Positions 1-8,936 of a stretch of DNA of 64,000 bases are shown one piece after another (the first letter of the stretch is position 1; every line of letters begins with the position of its first letter). A program made the translations under genes and the position numbers. The notes under the pieces are model-generated. The model saw only the letters and a program-made list of their open reading frames with translations, had not been told where the DNA came from and ran no database searches. The DNA is from Streptomyces carminius (GTDB taxonomy: Bacteria; Actinomycetota; Actinomycetes; Streptomycetales; Streptomycetaceae). The stretch lies in assembly GCF_002794255.1 (NCBI RefSeq), contig NZ_PGGW01000008.1, forward strand, positions 186,001 through 250,000, given 5' to 3'.

Positions 1-480
1 GTGTGCATGACCGCCATGGTGGCGGACAGCATCAGCCGCCGGTCGACGTCGTCGCGGACGACCCCGAGGGCCCGCCCGTTGTCGAGCACGGTGGCGAACC
101 AGCCCGTCCACTCCTGTCCGGCGGCCCGGGTGACGGCCGCGTCGGCCAGGGCCAGGTCGTCGGGGTGGGCGGCGAGATGGCGCACCAGCCTGCGCGAGCC
201 CGCGCGCAGGCCGGCCCAGAACTCCTCGGCCGTCCCGGCGTCCCGCCACGGGCCCAGGGCGGTGGTCAGCCGGTCCCGCACCCCGTCGAGCACCGCCGCG
301 AGCAGGTCCTGTCTGCCGTCGAAGTACTGGTAGGCAGCGCTCTTGGAGAGTCCGGCGGCGGCGGTGATCGCGTTGTACGAGGCGTTGTCGGGACCGTCCC
401 GGGCGAAGTGGGACCGGGCCGTCTCCAGGATCTCCCGGCGGCGCTCCGGGGGCAGTCGGTGGAAGCGGGGAAGTGGCATG
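1..480 (-). CDS. TetR/AcrR family regulator, C-terminus cut by window edge
   Basis: The protein begins MPLPRFHRLPPERRREIL and carries the usual N-terminal TetR helix-turn-helix around residues 15-60, including the recognition-helix segment TAAAGLSKSAAYQYFDGRQD. The ligand-binding half follows, but the reading frame runs off the left edge after about 160 residues, so the C-terminus is missing. It is divergent from the aminotransferase that starts at 634, and the 153-bp gap between them holds a large palindrome. By family habit it probably represses itself or that neighbour; this is inferred from position only. The ATG at 480 was chosen because the HTH starts a normal distance after it. Confidence 0.85.
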
Positions 481-567
481 GACCGATGGTACGCACTGCC
501 GGTCGGAAGGGTGGTCCGGACCGGTGGTCCGCACCGGTGCCACCGGCCCGGTGGCAGATACCGGGTT

Positions 568-593
568 CCGCTTCCCGCCGCGGCGGGAAGCGG
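568..593. promoter_or_regulatory. 26-bp perfect palindrome in the TetR/aminotransferase gap
   Basis: CCGCTTCCCGCCG is followed directly by its exact reverse complement, with no spacer. The site lies about 40 bp before the aminotransferase start and about 90 bp before the TetR start. A shorter palindrome GGTCCGGACC lies at 513-522. Position between a TetR gene and its divergent neighbour suggests an operator; a cruciform or attenuator is the alternative. Confidence 0.5.
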
Positions 594-633
594 TCTCCCA
601 AGGTGATTTCACGGCCGATCCCGGAGGTGTCCC

Positions 634-1824
634 TTGGCGCTCCCGCACTCCCCGTACCCCCCGCGGTCCGGCGCGGCGCCGGGCCCCGACCCGCTGCGCC
701 GGCTGACCATGGCGGAGCTCAGGCGGCGCACCAGCGCGAAGTGGCGTGCCCACCCCGAGGACGTGCTGCCGCTGTGGGTCGCGGAGATGGACGTTCCCCT
801 CGCCGAGCCCGTCGCCCGGGCGCTCACCGAGACCGTCGCCCTCGGTGACACCGGTTATCCGGCGGGCACGGGATACGCCGAGGCGCTGGCCTCCTTCGCG
901 GAGGAGCGCTGGGACTGGCGGATCGGGACGGAGCGCACCGCGCTCGTGCCCGATGTGATGGTGGGGATCGTGGAGGTGCTCAAGCTGGTCACCGGCCCCG
1001 GGGACGCGGTGGTCGTCAACCCGCCGGTGTACCCGCCCTTCTACGCGTTCGTCGAGCACCTGGGCCGCCGGATCGTCGAGGCCCCGCTCGGCGCGGACCA
1101 CCGGCTGGACCTCCGGACGCTCCGCGGCGCCTTCGGGTCGGCCACCGCGGGCGGGCGGCGCGCCGCCTACCTGCTGTGCAGCCCCCACAACCCGACGGGC
1201 ACCGTCCACACCCGGGCCGAACTGGAGCGGGTGGCCGCCCTGGCGGGGGAGTACCGGATCCGGGTCGTCTCCGACGAGATCCACGCCCCCCTGGTGCTGC
1301 CCGGGGCGGAACACACCCCCTATCCGAGTGTGCGCGGCGCCTCGGACTCCTTCGCCGTGCTGTCGGCCTCCAAGGCGTGGAACCTCGCGGGGCTGAAAGC
1401 CGCTCTCGTGGTGGCGGGCCCCGGCGCCGCGGAGGACCTGGCCCGGATGCCCGAGGAGGTCTGGCACGGGGCGAGCCATCTGGGCGTCATCGCCCACAGC
1501 GCGGCACTGCGCCACGGCGGCGACTGGCTCGACGCGCTGCTGGCCGGGCTGGACGGCAACCGGCGGCTGCTGGCCGGTCTGCTGGCGGAGCACCTGCCCG
1601 CGGTGCGGTACCGCCCGGCCCAGGGCACGTATCTCGCCTGGCTGGACTGCCGGGCCCTCGGGCTGGGCGACGATCCGGCGGCGGTGTTCCTGGAGCGCGG
1701 CCGGGTGGCCCTCAACTCCGGACCCGACTTCGGTACGGGGGGTGCCGGGCATGTCCGGCTGAACACGGCCACCTCGCCGGAGGTGCTCACCGAGGCCGTA
1801 CGGCGGATGGCCGCCGCGCTCTGA
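634..1824 (+). CDS. Pyridoxal-phosphate aminotransferase class I/II, PatB/MalY (cystathionine beta-lyase) type
   Basis: The 396-residue protein has the PatB/MalY layout: an N-terminal KW...[12 protein letters not shown] segment, the CSPHNPTG motif, the [12 protein letters not shown] motif and the PLP-binding lysine K247 in [10 protein letters not shown]. Relatives cleave C-S bonds of cystathionine or related substrates, or transaminate. The TTG start at 634 is preferred because GGAGG lies 6 nt upstream and the family needs residues before the next ATG at 709. It stands alone, divergent from a TetR gene. Substrate cannot be told from sequence. Confidence 0.85.
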   Translation: MALPHSPYPPRSGAAPGPDPLRRLTMAELRRRTSAKWRAHPEDVLPLWVAEMDVPLAEPVARALTETVALGDTGYPAGTGYAEALASFAEERWDWRIGTERTALVPDVMVGIVEVLKLVTGPGDAVVVNPPVYPPFYAFVEHLGRRIVEAPLGADHRLDLRTLRGAFGSATAGGRRAAYLLCSPHNPTGTVHTRAELERVAALAGEYRIRVVSDEIHAPLVLPGAEHTPYPSVRGASDSFAVLSASKAWNLAGLKAALVVAGPGAAEDLARMPEEVWHGASHLGVIAHSAALRHGGDWLDALLAGLDGNRRLLAGLLAEHLPAVRYRPAQGTYLAWLDCRALGLGDDPAAVFLERGRVALNSGPDFGTGGAGHVRLNTATSPEVLTEAVRRMAAAL

Positions 1825-1990
1825 GGGGCCCGGTGCCGAGGGGACAAGACGGTATCCGGCCGTACCGGCGTACCGGCGAAAACTTTCGGAGCTCCCGACC
1901 GCGAGCTCTTCATTCAGCGGGCTGAACTCCTTTCACATACAAGCAACTTACCGGATACAGACTCTTGACCCGAGCATGCCCCGGTGATTC

Positions 1991-2015
1991 TCTTTCCGGA
2001 ACCATTCCGGAAAGA
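1991..2015. promoter_or_regulatory. Inverted repeat upstream of GH115 gene
   Basis: Arms TCTTTCCGGAA and TTCCGGAAAGA (11 bp, perfect) are separated by CCA. The site ends 47 bp before the ATG at 2063, where an operator or a 5'-leader hairpin would lie. The motif is not a CebR or DasR box, so a different sugar-responsive regulator is implied if it is an operator. Confidence 0.5.
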
Positions 2016-2062
2016 TCAGTGCGCCATTCCCTCTCCCGTCCATCACTCGCGGAGACTGAGCA

Positions 2063-5000
2063 ATGAGAAGGCCCAACACCGGCTCGCAGGTTCCCCAGGA
2101 CGCCAGCAGAAGAACGTTCCTGAGTCTGGTCCCGCTGACCGCCGCCGCCACCACCGTGCCCGCCGTCACCGCCTCCACCGCCTCCACCGCCTCCACCGCC
2201 CAGGCCGCGACGGCCAGGGGCGGCAGGCACGGCCGGGGCTCCGAGACCTACATCTCCTTCTCCCGCCGGGGCGGGAGCTTCCCCCTCGTCGCGGGAGGCA
2301 GGGCCGCGCCGCTGGTGGTCAGCGGCGCCGACCATCCGGGGGTGATCCGGGCGGTCGGCGACCTGCGCAAGGACACCGGACGGGTCACCGGGGTCGAACC
2401 CGCCGTCATGACGGACTGGGTGCCGCGGCGGTCCGAGGTCGTGATCATCGGGACCATCGGCCGGAGCCCGCTGATCGACGGGCTGATCGGCAGCGGCAAG
2501 CTCGACGTCTCCGGCATCGCGGGGAAGTGGGAGACCACCCTGGAACAGGTGGTGGAGAACCCGCTGCCGGGTGTCCGCCGGGCCTTCGTGATCGCCGGCA
2601 GCGACCAGCGCGGCACCATCTTCGGTATCTACGAGACCACCCGGCAGATGGGCGTCTCGCCCTGGCACTTCTGGGACGACGTGCCGCCGCGCCGCCACGA
2701 CGAGCTGCACGTCCTGCCCGGACGGCACACCCAGGGCACTCCGGCCGTGAAGTACCGCGGCATCTTCATCAACGACGAGAACCCGGCGCTGGGCACCTGG
2801 GCGCCCGAGTACTTCGGCCCCGGCCACGCGCCCGGCTTCCCCAACGGCTTCAACAGCGAGTTCTACGCCCAGGCCTTCGAGACCATGCTCCGGCTCAAGG
2901 CCAACTACCTGTGGCCGGCCGTGTGGGGCCGGGCCTTCGCCGAGGACGACCCGGAGAACCACCGGACGGCCAAGGAGTACGGCATCGTGATGGGCACCTC
3001 GCACGAGGCGCCCATGATGCGCGGCATCGAGGAGTGGAACCGGCACGCCGTCGCCGCCAAGCGCGACGAGGACGGCAACATCACCGAGCCGGGCAGCGAC
3101 CCGTACGGCGGCACCGGCGAGTGGAGTTTCCGCCGCAACGGCGAGGCCATCAAGAAGTACTGGGCCGACGGCATCCGCCGCATGCTCGAGGAGGACTTCG
3201 AGGGCGTCGTCACGCTCGGCATGCGCGGCAACGGCGACGTCAGCCTGCCCGACGGCGACGGCATCGACCTGATGGAGTCCATCCTCGGCAGCCAGCGCGA
3301 GATCCTCCGCGAGGTCACCGGGAAGTCCGACATCACCGGCATCCCGCAGGTCCAGACCCTCTACAAGGAGGTCCAGCGGTACTGGGACAAGGGTCTGCGG
3401 CCGCCGGAGGACGTCACCGTCGTCTTCTGCGACGACAACTGGGGCAACATGCGCAAGCTGCCCGACCAGTCGCTCCCCAAGCGCGCCGGCGGCTACGGCA
3501 TGTACTACCACTTCGACTACGTGGGCGTCGGCCGCAACTACAAGTGGGTCGACACCATCAACCTGGTCAGCACCTGGGAGCAGCTCCACCTGACGTACAC
3601 CTACGGCGTGGACCGCCTGTGGGTGGTCAACGTGGGCGACTTCAAGGCCGAGGAGATGCCCGCGCAGTTCTTCCTCGACTACGCCTGGGACCCCGAGCGC
3701 TGGCCCCTGGAGAAGCTGGAGGAGTGGGAGCGGCGGTACGCCGCGCAGAACTTCGGCCCCCGGCACGCCGAGGAGATCGCCGAGGTGCTGCACACCTACG
3801 GCTTCCTCCAGGCCCGCCGCAAGCCCGAGCTGCTCAACCGCCGCATCACCCTGGACCCCGCCAAGGACCTCTCCCAGGACGAGGCGGCGGTGGTCTACGA
3901 CGACGAGGCCAGCCCGTACCACCTCAACCACTACGGGGAGACGGCCCGGGTCACCGAGGAGTGGCGGAAGCTGGCGAAGAAGGCCGAGGCCGTCGGGCGC
4001 AGGCTCCCCCGGGCCGACCAGGACGCCTACTACCAGCTGGTGCTCTACCAGGTGAAGGCGACCGCCAACCTCTACGAGCTGCGCGAGGCGGAGTTCACCA
4101 ACATCCTCTACGCGCAGCAGGGCCGCGCCGCCACCAACGACTACGCCGATCTCACCGACGCCCGCTTCGCCGCGGACCAGGCGATGTCGGACCACTACAA
4201 CAACATCCTGGCCGGCGGCAAGTGGAAGGGCTTCCAGACCCAGCCGAAGATCGGCTACGGCGATGTGGAGCGCTACGGCCCCGACGCCTCCTGGCAGCAG
4301 CCCCAGACCCCCAACCACGTCGCCCTGCCCGACGAGGTCTATCCGGCGGTCCGGCGCATCGAGGTCCCCGGCCGAGCCGAACTGGGCGTGGCGGTCGACG
4401 GCTCCGACCAGTGGTGGCCCGAGGCGGAGGGCAAGGCGGTGCTCCCCGCCTTCAGCCCGTACCAGACCCGCCCCGACCAGTACATCGACGTCTTCAACCG
4501 CGGCAGCAGGCCGTTCGACTACCGGATCGTCCCGGCCGAGCCGTGGGTGAGGGTGCGCAAGGCCCGCGGCCGGGTGACCAAGGAGGTGCGCGCCACCGTC
4601 CACATCGACTGGGAGCGGGCCCCCGGGGGAGTGACCAGGGTGCCGATCACGGTCCACGGACCGGACGGCGCCACCGTGGAGGTCCAGGCCGTCGTCGAGA
4701 AGCCCAGGCTCCCGCGCCGCAGGCTGCGGGGCTTCGTGGAGGCGGGCGGCTACCTCTCCATGGAGGCCGCGCACTACTCCCGGGCGGTCGACAGCGGTGG
4801 GGTCCGCTGGAAGCGGCTGCCCGGCATCGGGCGGGCGGAGGACGGCGTGGAGCCGTACCCGGTCACCGCGCCCAGCCGCACCCCCGGCGGCCGCGGCCCG
4901 CGCCTGGAGTACGAGATGACCCTCACCACGGCCGGCGAGGCCGAGGTCTGGGTGTACCTGGCGCCCCGCAACAACGTCCTGCCGACGGAGGGCCTGCGGT

Positions 5001-5284
5001 ACGCCGTCTCGATCGACGACGACGAGCCCCAGACCGTCGACGTCATCGCGGCCACGGGCGCGGACGACACCTACATGAACAGGCGGTGGGCGAGGAACAC
5101 CTCGGACAACGTCAACCGCACCTCCACCCGGCACACGATCGCCAGGGCGGGCACCCACACCCTGAAACTGTGGATGGTGGACCCGACCGTCATCGTCCAC
5201 CGGATCGTGGTGGACACCGGTGGCCTGGAGCCCAGCTACCTGGGACCGCCGGAGAGTCTGCGGGCCGGCCGGCACCGTTGGTGA
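2063..5284 (+). CDS. GH115 family secreted xylan alpha-1,2-glucuronidase
   Basis: The 1073-residue protein begins with a Tat signal: twin arginines R16-R17 in SRRTFLS, then a hydrophobic Ala-rich stretch to about residue 55. The catalytic region contains typical GH115 blocks such as KYRGIFINDENPALGTWAPE, LKANYLWPAVWGRAF and the conserved GMRGNGD segment. The last 250 residues form the beta-rich GH115 C-terminal module. The family removes 4-O-methyl-glucuronic acid side chains from xylan. No other xylan gene is adjacent, so it probably works with enzymes encoded elsewhere. An 11-bp inverted repeat lies just upstream. Confidence 0.92.
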   Translation: MRRPNTGSQVPQDASRRTFLSLVPLTAAATTVPAVTASTASTASTAQAATARGGRHGRGSETYISFSRRGGSFPLVAGGRAAPLVVSGADHPGVIRAVGDLRKDTGRVTGVEPAVMTDWVPRRSEVVIIGTIGRSPLIDGLIGSGKLDVSGIAGKWETTLEQVVENPLPGVRRAFVIAGSDQRGTIFGIYETTRQMGVSPWHFWDDVPPRRHDELHVLPGRHTQGTPAVKYRGIFINDENPALGTWAPEYFGPGHAPGFPNGFNSEFYAQAFETMLRLKANYLWPAVWGRAFAEDDPENHRTAKEYGIVMGTSHEAPMMRGIEEWNRHAVAAKRDEDGNITEPGSDPYGGTGEWSFRRNGEAIKKYWADGIRRMLEEDFEGVVTLGMRGNGDVSLPDGDGIDLMESILGSQREILREVTGKSDITGIPQVQTLYKEVQRYWDKGLRPPEDVTVVFCDDNWGNMRKLPDQSLPKRAGGYGMYYHFDYVGVGRNYKWVDTINLVSTWEQLHLTYTYGVDRLWVVNVGDFKAEEMPAQFFLDYAWDPERWPLEKLEEWERRYAAQNFGPRHAEEIAEVLHTYGFLQARRKPELLNRRITLDPAKDLSQDEAAVVYDDEASPYHLNHYGETARVTEEWRKLAKKAEAVGRRLPRADQDAYYQLVLYQVKATANLYELREAEFTNILYAQQGRAATNDYADLTDARFAADQAMSDHYNNILAGGKWKGFQTQPKIGYGDVERYGPDASWQQPQTPNHVALPDEVYPAVRRIEVPGRAELGVAVDGSDQWWPEAEGKAVLPAFSPYQTRPDQYIDVFNRGSRPFDYRIVPAEPWVRVRKARGRVTKEVRATVHIDWERAPGGVTRVPITVHGPDGATVEVQAVVEKPRLPRRRLRGFVEAGGYLSMEAAHYSRAVDSGGVRWKRLPGIGRAEDGVEPYPVTAPSRTPGGRGPRLEYEMTLTTAGEAEVWVYLAPRNNVLPTEGLRYAVSIDDDEPQTVDVIAATGADDTYMNRRWARNTSDNVNRTSTRHTIARAGTHTLKLWMVDPTVIVHRIVVDTGGLEPSYLGPPESLRAGRHRW

Positions 5285-5334
5285 CCGGCCCGCACCGGCC
5301 GTACCGCGGGTGACGGACGGCGGGTGACGGATGA

Positions 5335-5380
5335 CGGATCCGGCCGGGACGGGCCACGGCTCGCGTCCCGGCCGGATCCG
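5335..5380. terminator. Bidirectional hairpin between GH115 and DUF2637 genes
   Basis: Perfect 17-bp arms (CGGATCCGGCCGGGACG and its complement) flank a 12-nt loop between two convergent genes, so the hairpin can end transcripts from both sides. Confidence 0.75.
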
Positions 5381-5444
5381 GTGGTGGGGCGGGCGGCCGT
5401 ACGCGCCCGTCCGGTGGGGCCGCCCGCGCCCGTCCCGGCGGTTT

Positions 5445-6374
5445 TCAGCCGCGGGCGTCGCCCCGGTGCGCGGTGTGCCTGCCGACCGGCCCGCGCTGCC
5501 GCGGAAGCGGCACGGACCGGCGGGGCAGCGCGTGCCGCGGCTGGGTGAGGGTGATCTGTCCCACGAGCTGGTGGAAGCAGACCAGGGCGGTGACCGGGGG
5601 GAGCCCGACGGCGGCGATCCCGGACAGGGTCCGGGGGGCGTGGGCGACGCAGAGGACCACCGCGACGGTGGAGAAGAGCACCACCACGGCCCAGGAGCGC
5701 CGGGCCCGGCGCCGCAGGACGGTGGCGCGCAGGACCGACAGCGAGGCGGCCAGCCAGGGCCCGTAGACCAGCAGGGGCCACCACCGGGCGAGCTCGCCGA
5801 GCACATGGGGACCGGCCAGTCGCCGCAGGGGGTCGTAGGAGACCAGCCCGCCCAGGACGCTGACCACCGCCACGACGCAGGCCGTCAGTGCCGCGACGGC
5901 GAAGCTGAACACGTGCAGCCACGACAGCTCGGGGTGGTGGGTCCGGCGCCGTCGGCGGCGCCGGACGACCGGGGACCGTTCGTCCCGGGGGGTCTCGGCG
6001 GGGATGCCGGACGCCTCGCCCTGAGGGACCGTTTCCGCAGCCGCCTCGAAGCGGCGCAGCACCCAGGTGGCCTCGTCCGTCCCGCCGGGTCCGTCGCCGA
6101 GTCCACCGTCCGGGGCGGCGGGTGCCGCGTCCCGCGGCCGCCGGCGCCGGGCCCGCGGCGGGGGAGGGGGGTGGAGCCGGCCGGGGTCACGCAGCAGTTG
6201 GGCCAGTTCGGCCTCGAAGTCCCAGGCCGGGCCGAGGAGGTCCGCCTCCGGTGGAGCGGGGGTCCCCTGCTCCGGCACCGCGCCGAACCCGGGGTGGGCA
6301 CCCGCCCACCGGCCGTCGGGGTCCCCGGGCGCGGGTGCGCCGTACGGCTCGAAGTACTGGTCCTGTTCACGCAC
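5445..6374 (-). CDS. DUF2637-type membrane protein
   Basis: The 309-residue protein has a long, disordered, acidic and proline-rich N-terminal half (about residues 1-140), a basic RRRRRRRT stretch, then the conserved core that starts LSWLHVFSFAVAALTACVVA. Four transmembrane segments follow, with the conserved blocks WWPLLVYGPWLAASLSVLRA and the C-terminal QITLTQP. This matches the DUF2637 family common in Streptomyces chromosomes and integrated elements (SpdB-like). Its function is not established. It is divergent from the chitinase gene. Confidence 0.75.
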   Translation of the reverse strand: MREQDQYFEPYGAPAPGDPDGRWAGAHPGFGAVPEQGTPAPPEADLLGPAWDFEAELAQLLRDPGRLHPPPPPRARRRRPRDAAPAAPDGGLGDGPGGTDEATWVLRRFEAAAETVPQGEASGIPAETPRDERSPVVRRRRRRRTHHPELSWLHVFSFAVAALTACVVAVVSVLGGLVSYDPLRRLAGPHVLGELARWWPLLVYGPWLAASLSVLRATVLRRRARRSWAVVVLFSTVAVVLCVAHAPRTLSGIAAVGLPPVTALVCFHQLVGQITLTQPRHALPRRSVPLPRQRGPVGRHTAHRGDARG

Positions 6375-6688
6375 GGCCGCCCCGTCCGGAGCGGCGGGGC
6401 GCGGATGCGGACAACGGATCTGGTGAAGTCACGTCTTCAACAACGAAGGCGGGACCCGGCCGGACGACCGGCATTCGGGTGAACCGTCAAGGCATACGGT
6501 CCTACAAGCGATTGCCTTCGTCGTCGGATTCCTCCCTTCCTTCCTCCCTCCGCCTGCCGTCCTGCCCGTCCGGCGCGGCGCCGGGCGGGTGCCGCGGAGG
6601 GCCTCCGGAGCGCGGTTTTCTCCCGCGGGTGTCCCCTGTCCCCTGTCCCCGGACCGGGGCCCGGACATGCCCGACTCCGGTCCGTGGC
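6375..6688. other. Intergenic leader region between DUF2637 and chitinase genes
   Basis: No convincing coding sequence. The segment has a pyrimidine-rich run near 6525-6560 and must hold the minus-strand promoter for the DUF2637 gene. The chitinase control region follows immediately. Confidence 0.5.
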
Positions 6689-6728
6689 TTGACTGGTACA
6701 GACCAAAGCGCTTAGGTGGTCTTGACCA
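6689..6728 (+). promoter_or_regulatory. Chitinase promoter with two DasR-like (dre) sites
   Basis: TGGTACAGACCA (6694-6705, inside ACTGGTACAGACCAAA) and TGGTCTTGACCA (6717-6728) are two 12-bp near-repeats 23 bp apart. Both match the TGGTCTAGACCA core known for DasR sites and the older chitinase direct repeats of Streptomyces. A candidate -35 TTGACT at 6689-6694 and a weak -10 TAGGTG at 6713-6718 place the sites over the promoter. Repression relieved by glucosamine-6-phosphate is inferred from the motif. Confidence 0.85.
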
Positions 6729-6757
6729 ATCCCCCCACGCAAGAAAGGGACGTTCAG

Positions 6758-7657
6758 GTGATACGACCACGTGTCATGGCCGGCGTCGCCGCGGCCGCGC
6801 TCGCGGGCTCCCTGGCGGTCACCCTCCCCGCCGCTACGGCCTCCGCCGCGGAGTGCACCTCGCCCTGGAACTCCTCGGCCGTCTACCGGAACGGTGACAC
6901 CGTCTCCCACAACGGCCACAACTGGACCGCCCAGTGGTGGACCCAGAACGAGAAGCCGCCCGGGACCTCCGGGGTCTGGAAGGACAAGGGCACCTGCGGC
7001 GGCGGCACCTCCCCCGACCCCGCCGACCCCGACCCGTCGGGATTCGTGGTCAGCGAGGCGCAGTTCAACCAGATGTTCCCGAACCGGAACTCCTTCTACA
7101 CCTACCAGGGCCTGACGGCGGCCCTGAGTGCCTACCCCGCCTTCGCCAACACCGGCAGCGAGACGGTGAAGAAGCGGGAGGCCGCCGCCTTCCTGGCCAA
7201 CGTCAACCACGAGACCGGCGGACTGGTCCACATCGTGGAGCAGAACACCGCCAACTACCCGCACTACTGCGACGAGGGCCAGCCGTACGGCTGCCCCGCC
7301 GGGGAGGCCGCCTACTACGGGCGCGGTCCGGTCCAGCTGAGCTGGAACTTCAACTACAAGGCGGCGGGCGACGCGCTGGGCATCGACCTGCTGAACAACC
7401 CCCACCTGGTGGAGCGGGACGCGGCGGTCGCCTGGAAGACGGCCCTGTGGTACTGGAACACCCAGAGCGGTCCGGGCACCATGACCCCGCACGACGCGAT
7501 GGTCAACGGCCACGGCTTCGGCGAGACCATCCGCAGCATCAACGGCGCCCTGGAGTGCGGCGGGAAGAACCCCGCCCAGGTGCAGAGCCGGGTCGACAAG
7601 TACCGGCAGTTCACCCAGCTCCTGGGCACCACTCCCGGTGACAACCTGACCTGCTGA
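6758..7657 (+). CDS. Secreted GH19 chitinase with N-terminal chitin-binding module
   Basis: The 299-residue protein has a Sec signal peptide (residues 1-31, ending ATASAA), a CBM5/12-like module with the aromatic WTAQWWTQNEKPP surface (about 32-80), a short Pro/Asp linker and a GH19 domain from about residue 95. The catalytic pair is E152 in NHETGG and E161 nine residues on in IVEQN; YYGRGPVQLSWNFNY is also typical. It hydrolyses chitin outside the cell with inversion. The GTG at 6758 is chosen because GAAAGGGA precedes it and the signal peptide starts there. Control by DasR is likely from the upstream sites. Confidence 0.95.
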   Translation: MIRPRVMAGVAAAALAGSLAVTLPAATASAAECTSPWNSSAVYRNGDTVSHNGHNWTAQWWTQNEKPPGTSGVWKDKGTCGGGTSPDPADPDPSGFVVSEAQFNQMFPNRNSFYTYQGLTAALSAYPAFANTGSETVKKREAAAFLANVNHETGGLVHIVEQNTANYPHYCDEGQPYGCPAGEAAYYGRGPVQLSWNFNYKAAGDALGIDLLNNPHLVERDAAVAWKTALWYWNTQSGPGTMTPHDAMVNGHGFGETIRSINGALECGGKNPAQVQSRVDKYRQFTQLLGTTPGDNLTC

Positions 7658-7794
7658 CAGGGCAGTTGACGCGGGTACCCGCGCCGCCGCAGCCGCCGTC
7701 CGCACGGCGGGCGGCGGCGCGGGGACTTCTGTTCACAGGAAGGATCGTTCCTACCCCTACCCCTGGACGTATCCGGACGGAATACTGCCGGGCC

Positions 7795-8187
7795 ATGACG
7801 CTCACAGACGAACACATCACCGCGGAACGGCTGGCGGAGCTGCTCGCCGACGACTCCATCGCCATGGCACACCGGGCGCTGTGGCTGCTGCTGTGGGAGG
7901 GGGATCTGCGGATGCTGGACCTGCTCTCCCTGGAGATCCAGGACATCGACCTGGCGGGGCGGCGGGTGACAGGCGTCTGCGGCCGGGAGGTGCCCGAGGG
8001 GGAGGGGGACCTCAGCGAGCGGGCGGTGGAGGTGCTGGGCCTGCTGATCGCGGACCGGCCGGCGGGCCCGCTGTTCGCCGTCGACGGCCGGGCCCTGAGC
8101 TGGGAGCAGGTGATGCAGACCGCGGACGAGCAGGGACACCCCGTCCACGCGTTCCGGGCGGGCGGCAGACGCCACCGGCGGCGGTGA
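7795..8187 (+). CDS. Small protein resembling part of a tyrosine recombinase catalytic core
   Basis: The 130-residue product contains ALWLLLWEGDLRMLDLLSLEIQDIDL, written here by parts: ALWLLLWEGDLRML then DLLSLEIQDIDL, which resembles the block around the first catalytic arginine of phage-type integrases. The end GHPVHAFRAGGRRHRRR is reminiscent of the H-x-x-R block. The normal N-terminal arm-binding region and the catalytic tyrosine are absent. It may be a domesticated or decayed integrase; no attachment site or other mobile gene is near. Start codon is uncertain because the ribosome-binding site is weak. Confidence 0.55.
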   Translation: MTLTDEHITAERLAELLADDSIAMAHRALWLLLWEGDLRMLDLLSLEIQDIDLAGRRVTGVCGREVPEGEGDLSERAVEVLGLLIADRPAGPLFAVDGRALSWEQVMQTADEQGHPVHAFRAGGRRHRRR

Positions 8188-8270
8188 TCGGACCGGCACC
8201 GGAATGAGACGGTGACCGGCGCCGTGCGTAACGGGGGATGTCACCTCTCTCCCACCCAGGAAGGCCAACG

Positions 8271-8771
8271 ATGCGCTTCACGGGACGTACCGCGGTCCGG
8301 GCCGCCGCTCTCATCGGTTCACTCGTACTCGCCGCGGGCTGCACCGCGTCCGGTGGCGGCACCGCGGACGGTGGAACGAGCAGGGCGGAGCAGAAGCAGA
8401 AGACGCCGAAGACCGCCAGGGGCACCCTGGAACAGCTCGCCGCCCGCACCGAGTGCGAGCCGCGGATGCAGACCGACGCCGAGGAATTGCGACAGGGGGT
8501 CTGCACGACCGGCGACGGCCGGTACGTGCTCGCCACGTTCGCCACTGCCGGGGGGCAGCAGAGCTGGCTGGCGGAGGCCAAGCCCTACGGCGGCACCTAC
8601 CTCGTCGGCGAGAAATGGGTCGCGGTGGGCGAGCCCGGCGTACTGGGAAAGCTGCGCGGCCGGCTCGGCGGTGCAGTGGAGTCCGGGGCGTCGCACTCCG
8701 GGGACGGTGGGGGCGACGGCGGCGCGCACTCCGGCGGAGACGGTCACGGGGGACACCGGGGGCACGGCTGA
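8271..8771 (+). CDS. Small lipoprotein with Gly/His-rich tail
   Basis: The 166-residue product has a lipoprotein signal with the lipobox LAAGC at residues 20-24, a short polar linker and a compact middle domain with two cysteines (TECEPRM and GVCTTG). The last 30 residues are low-complexity Gly, His, Ser and Asp. AGGAAGG precedes the ATG well. Function is unknown; the tail could bind metal, but that is speculation. It converges on the DUF1996 gene. Confidence 0.75.
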   Translation: MRFTGRTAVRAAALIGSLVLAAGCTASGGGTADGGTSRAEQKQKTPKTARGTLEQLAARTECEPRMQTDAEELRQGVCTTGDGRYVLATFATAGGQQSWLAEAKPYGGTYLVGEKWVAVGEPGVLGKLRGRLGGAVESGASHSGDGGGDGGAHSGGDGHGGHRGHG

Positions 8772-8843
8772 GGCCGGCCGCGCAGCGGATCCGGTGCCCG
8801 GACCGGCGTGTTCACCGGTCCGGGACGGGGCCGGGGGCGGAGA

Positions 8844-8886
8844 CGGGGACGGGGTCCGGGCCTTCTCCGCCCGGACCCCGTCCCCG
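8844..8886. terminator. Hairpin between convergent lipoprotein and DUF1996 genes
   Basis: Perfect 17-bp arms (CGGGGACGGGGTCCGGG and its complement) flank a 9-nt loop midway between two convergent genes. Confidence 0.7.
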
Positions 8887-8936
8887 GCGGGTTCAGTCGG
8901 GCCGGGCCGGATCAGTGGTGTGCGTTCCGGAGCGTC

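Noticed and set aside
1910..5806. 1298-codon open frame on the minus strand opposite the GH115 gene
   Set aside because: Its Val/Gly/Asp/His-rich translation is the usual antisense shadow of a high-GC gene. The plus-strand frame has clear GH115 motifs.
7795..8187. Possible mobile-element boundary at the integrase-like ORF
   Set aside because: No tRNA, attachment repeat, excisionase or composition change lies nearby; only a recombinase-like fragment is visible.
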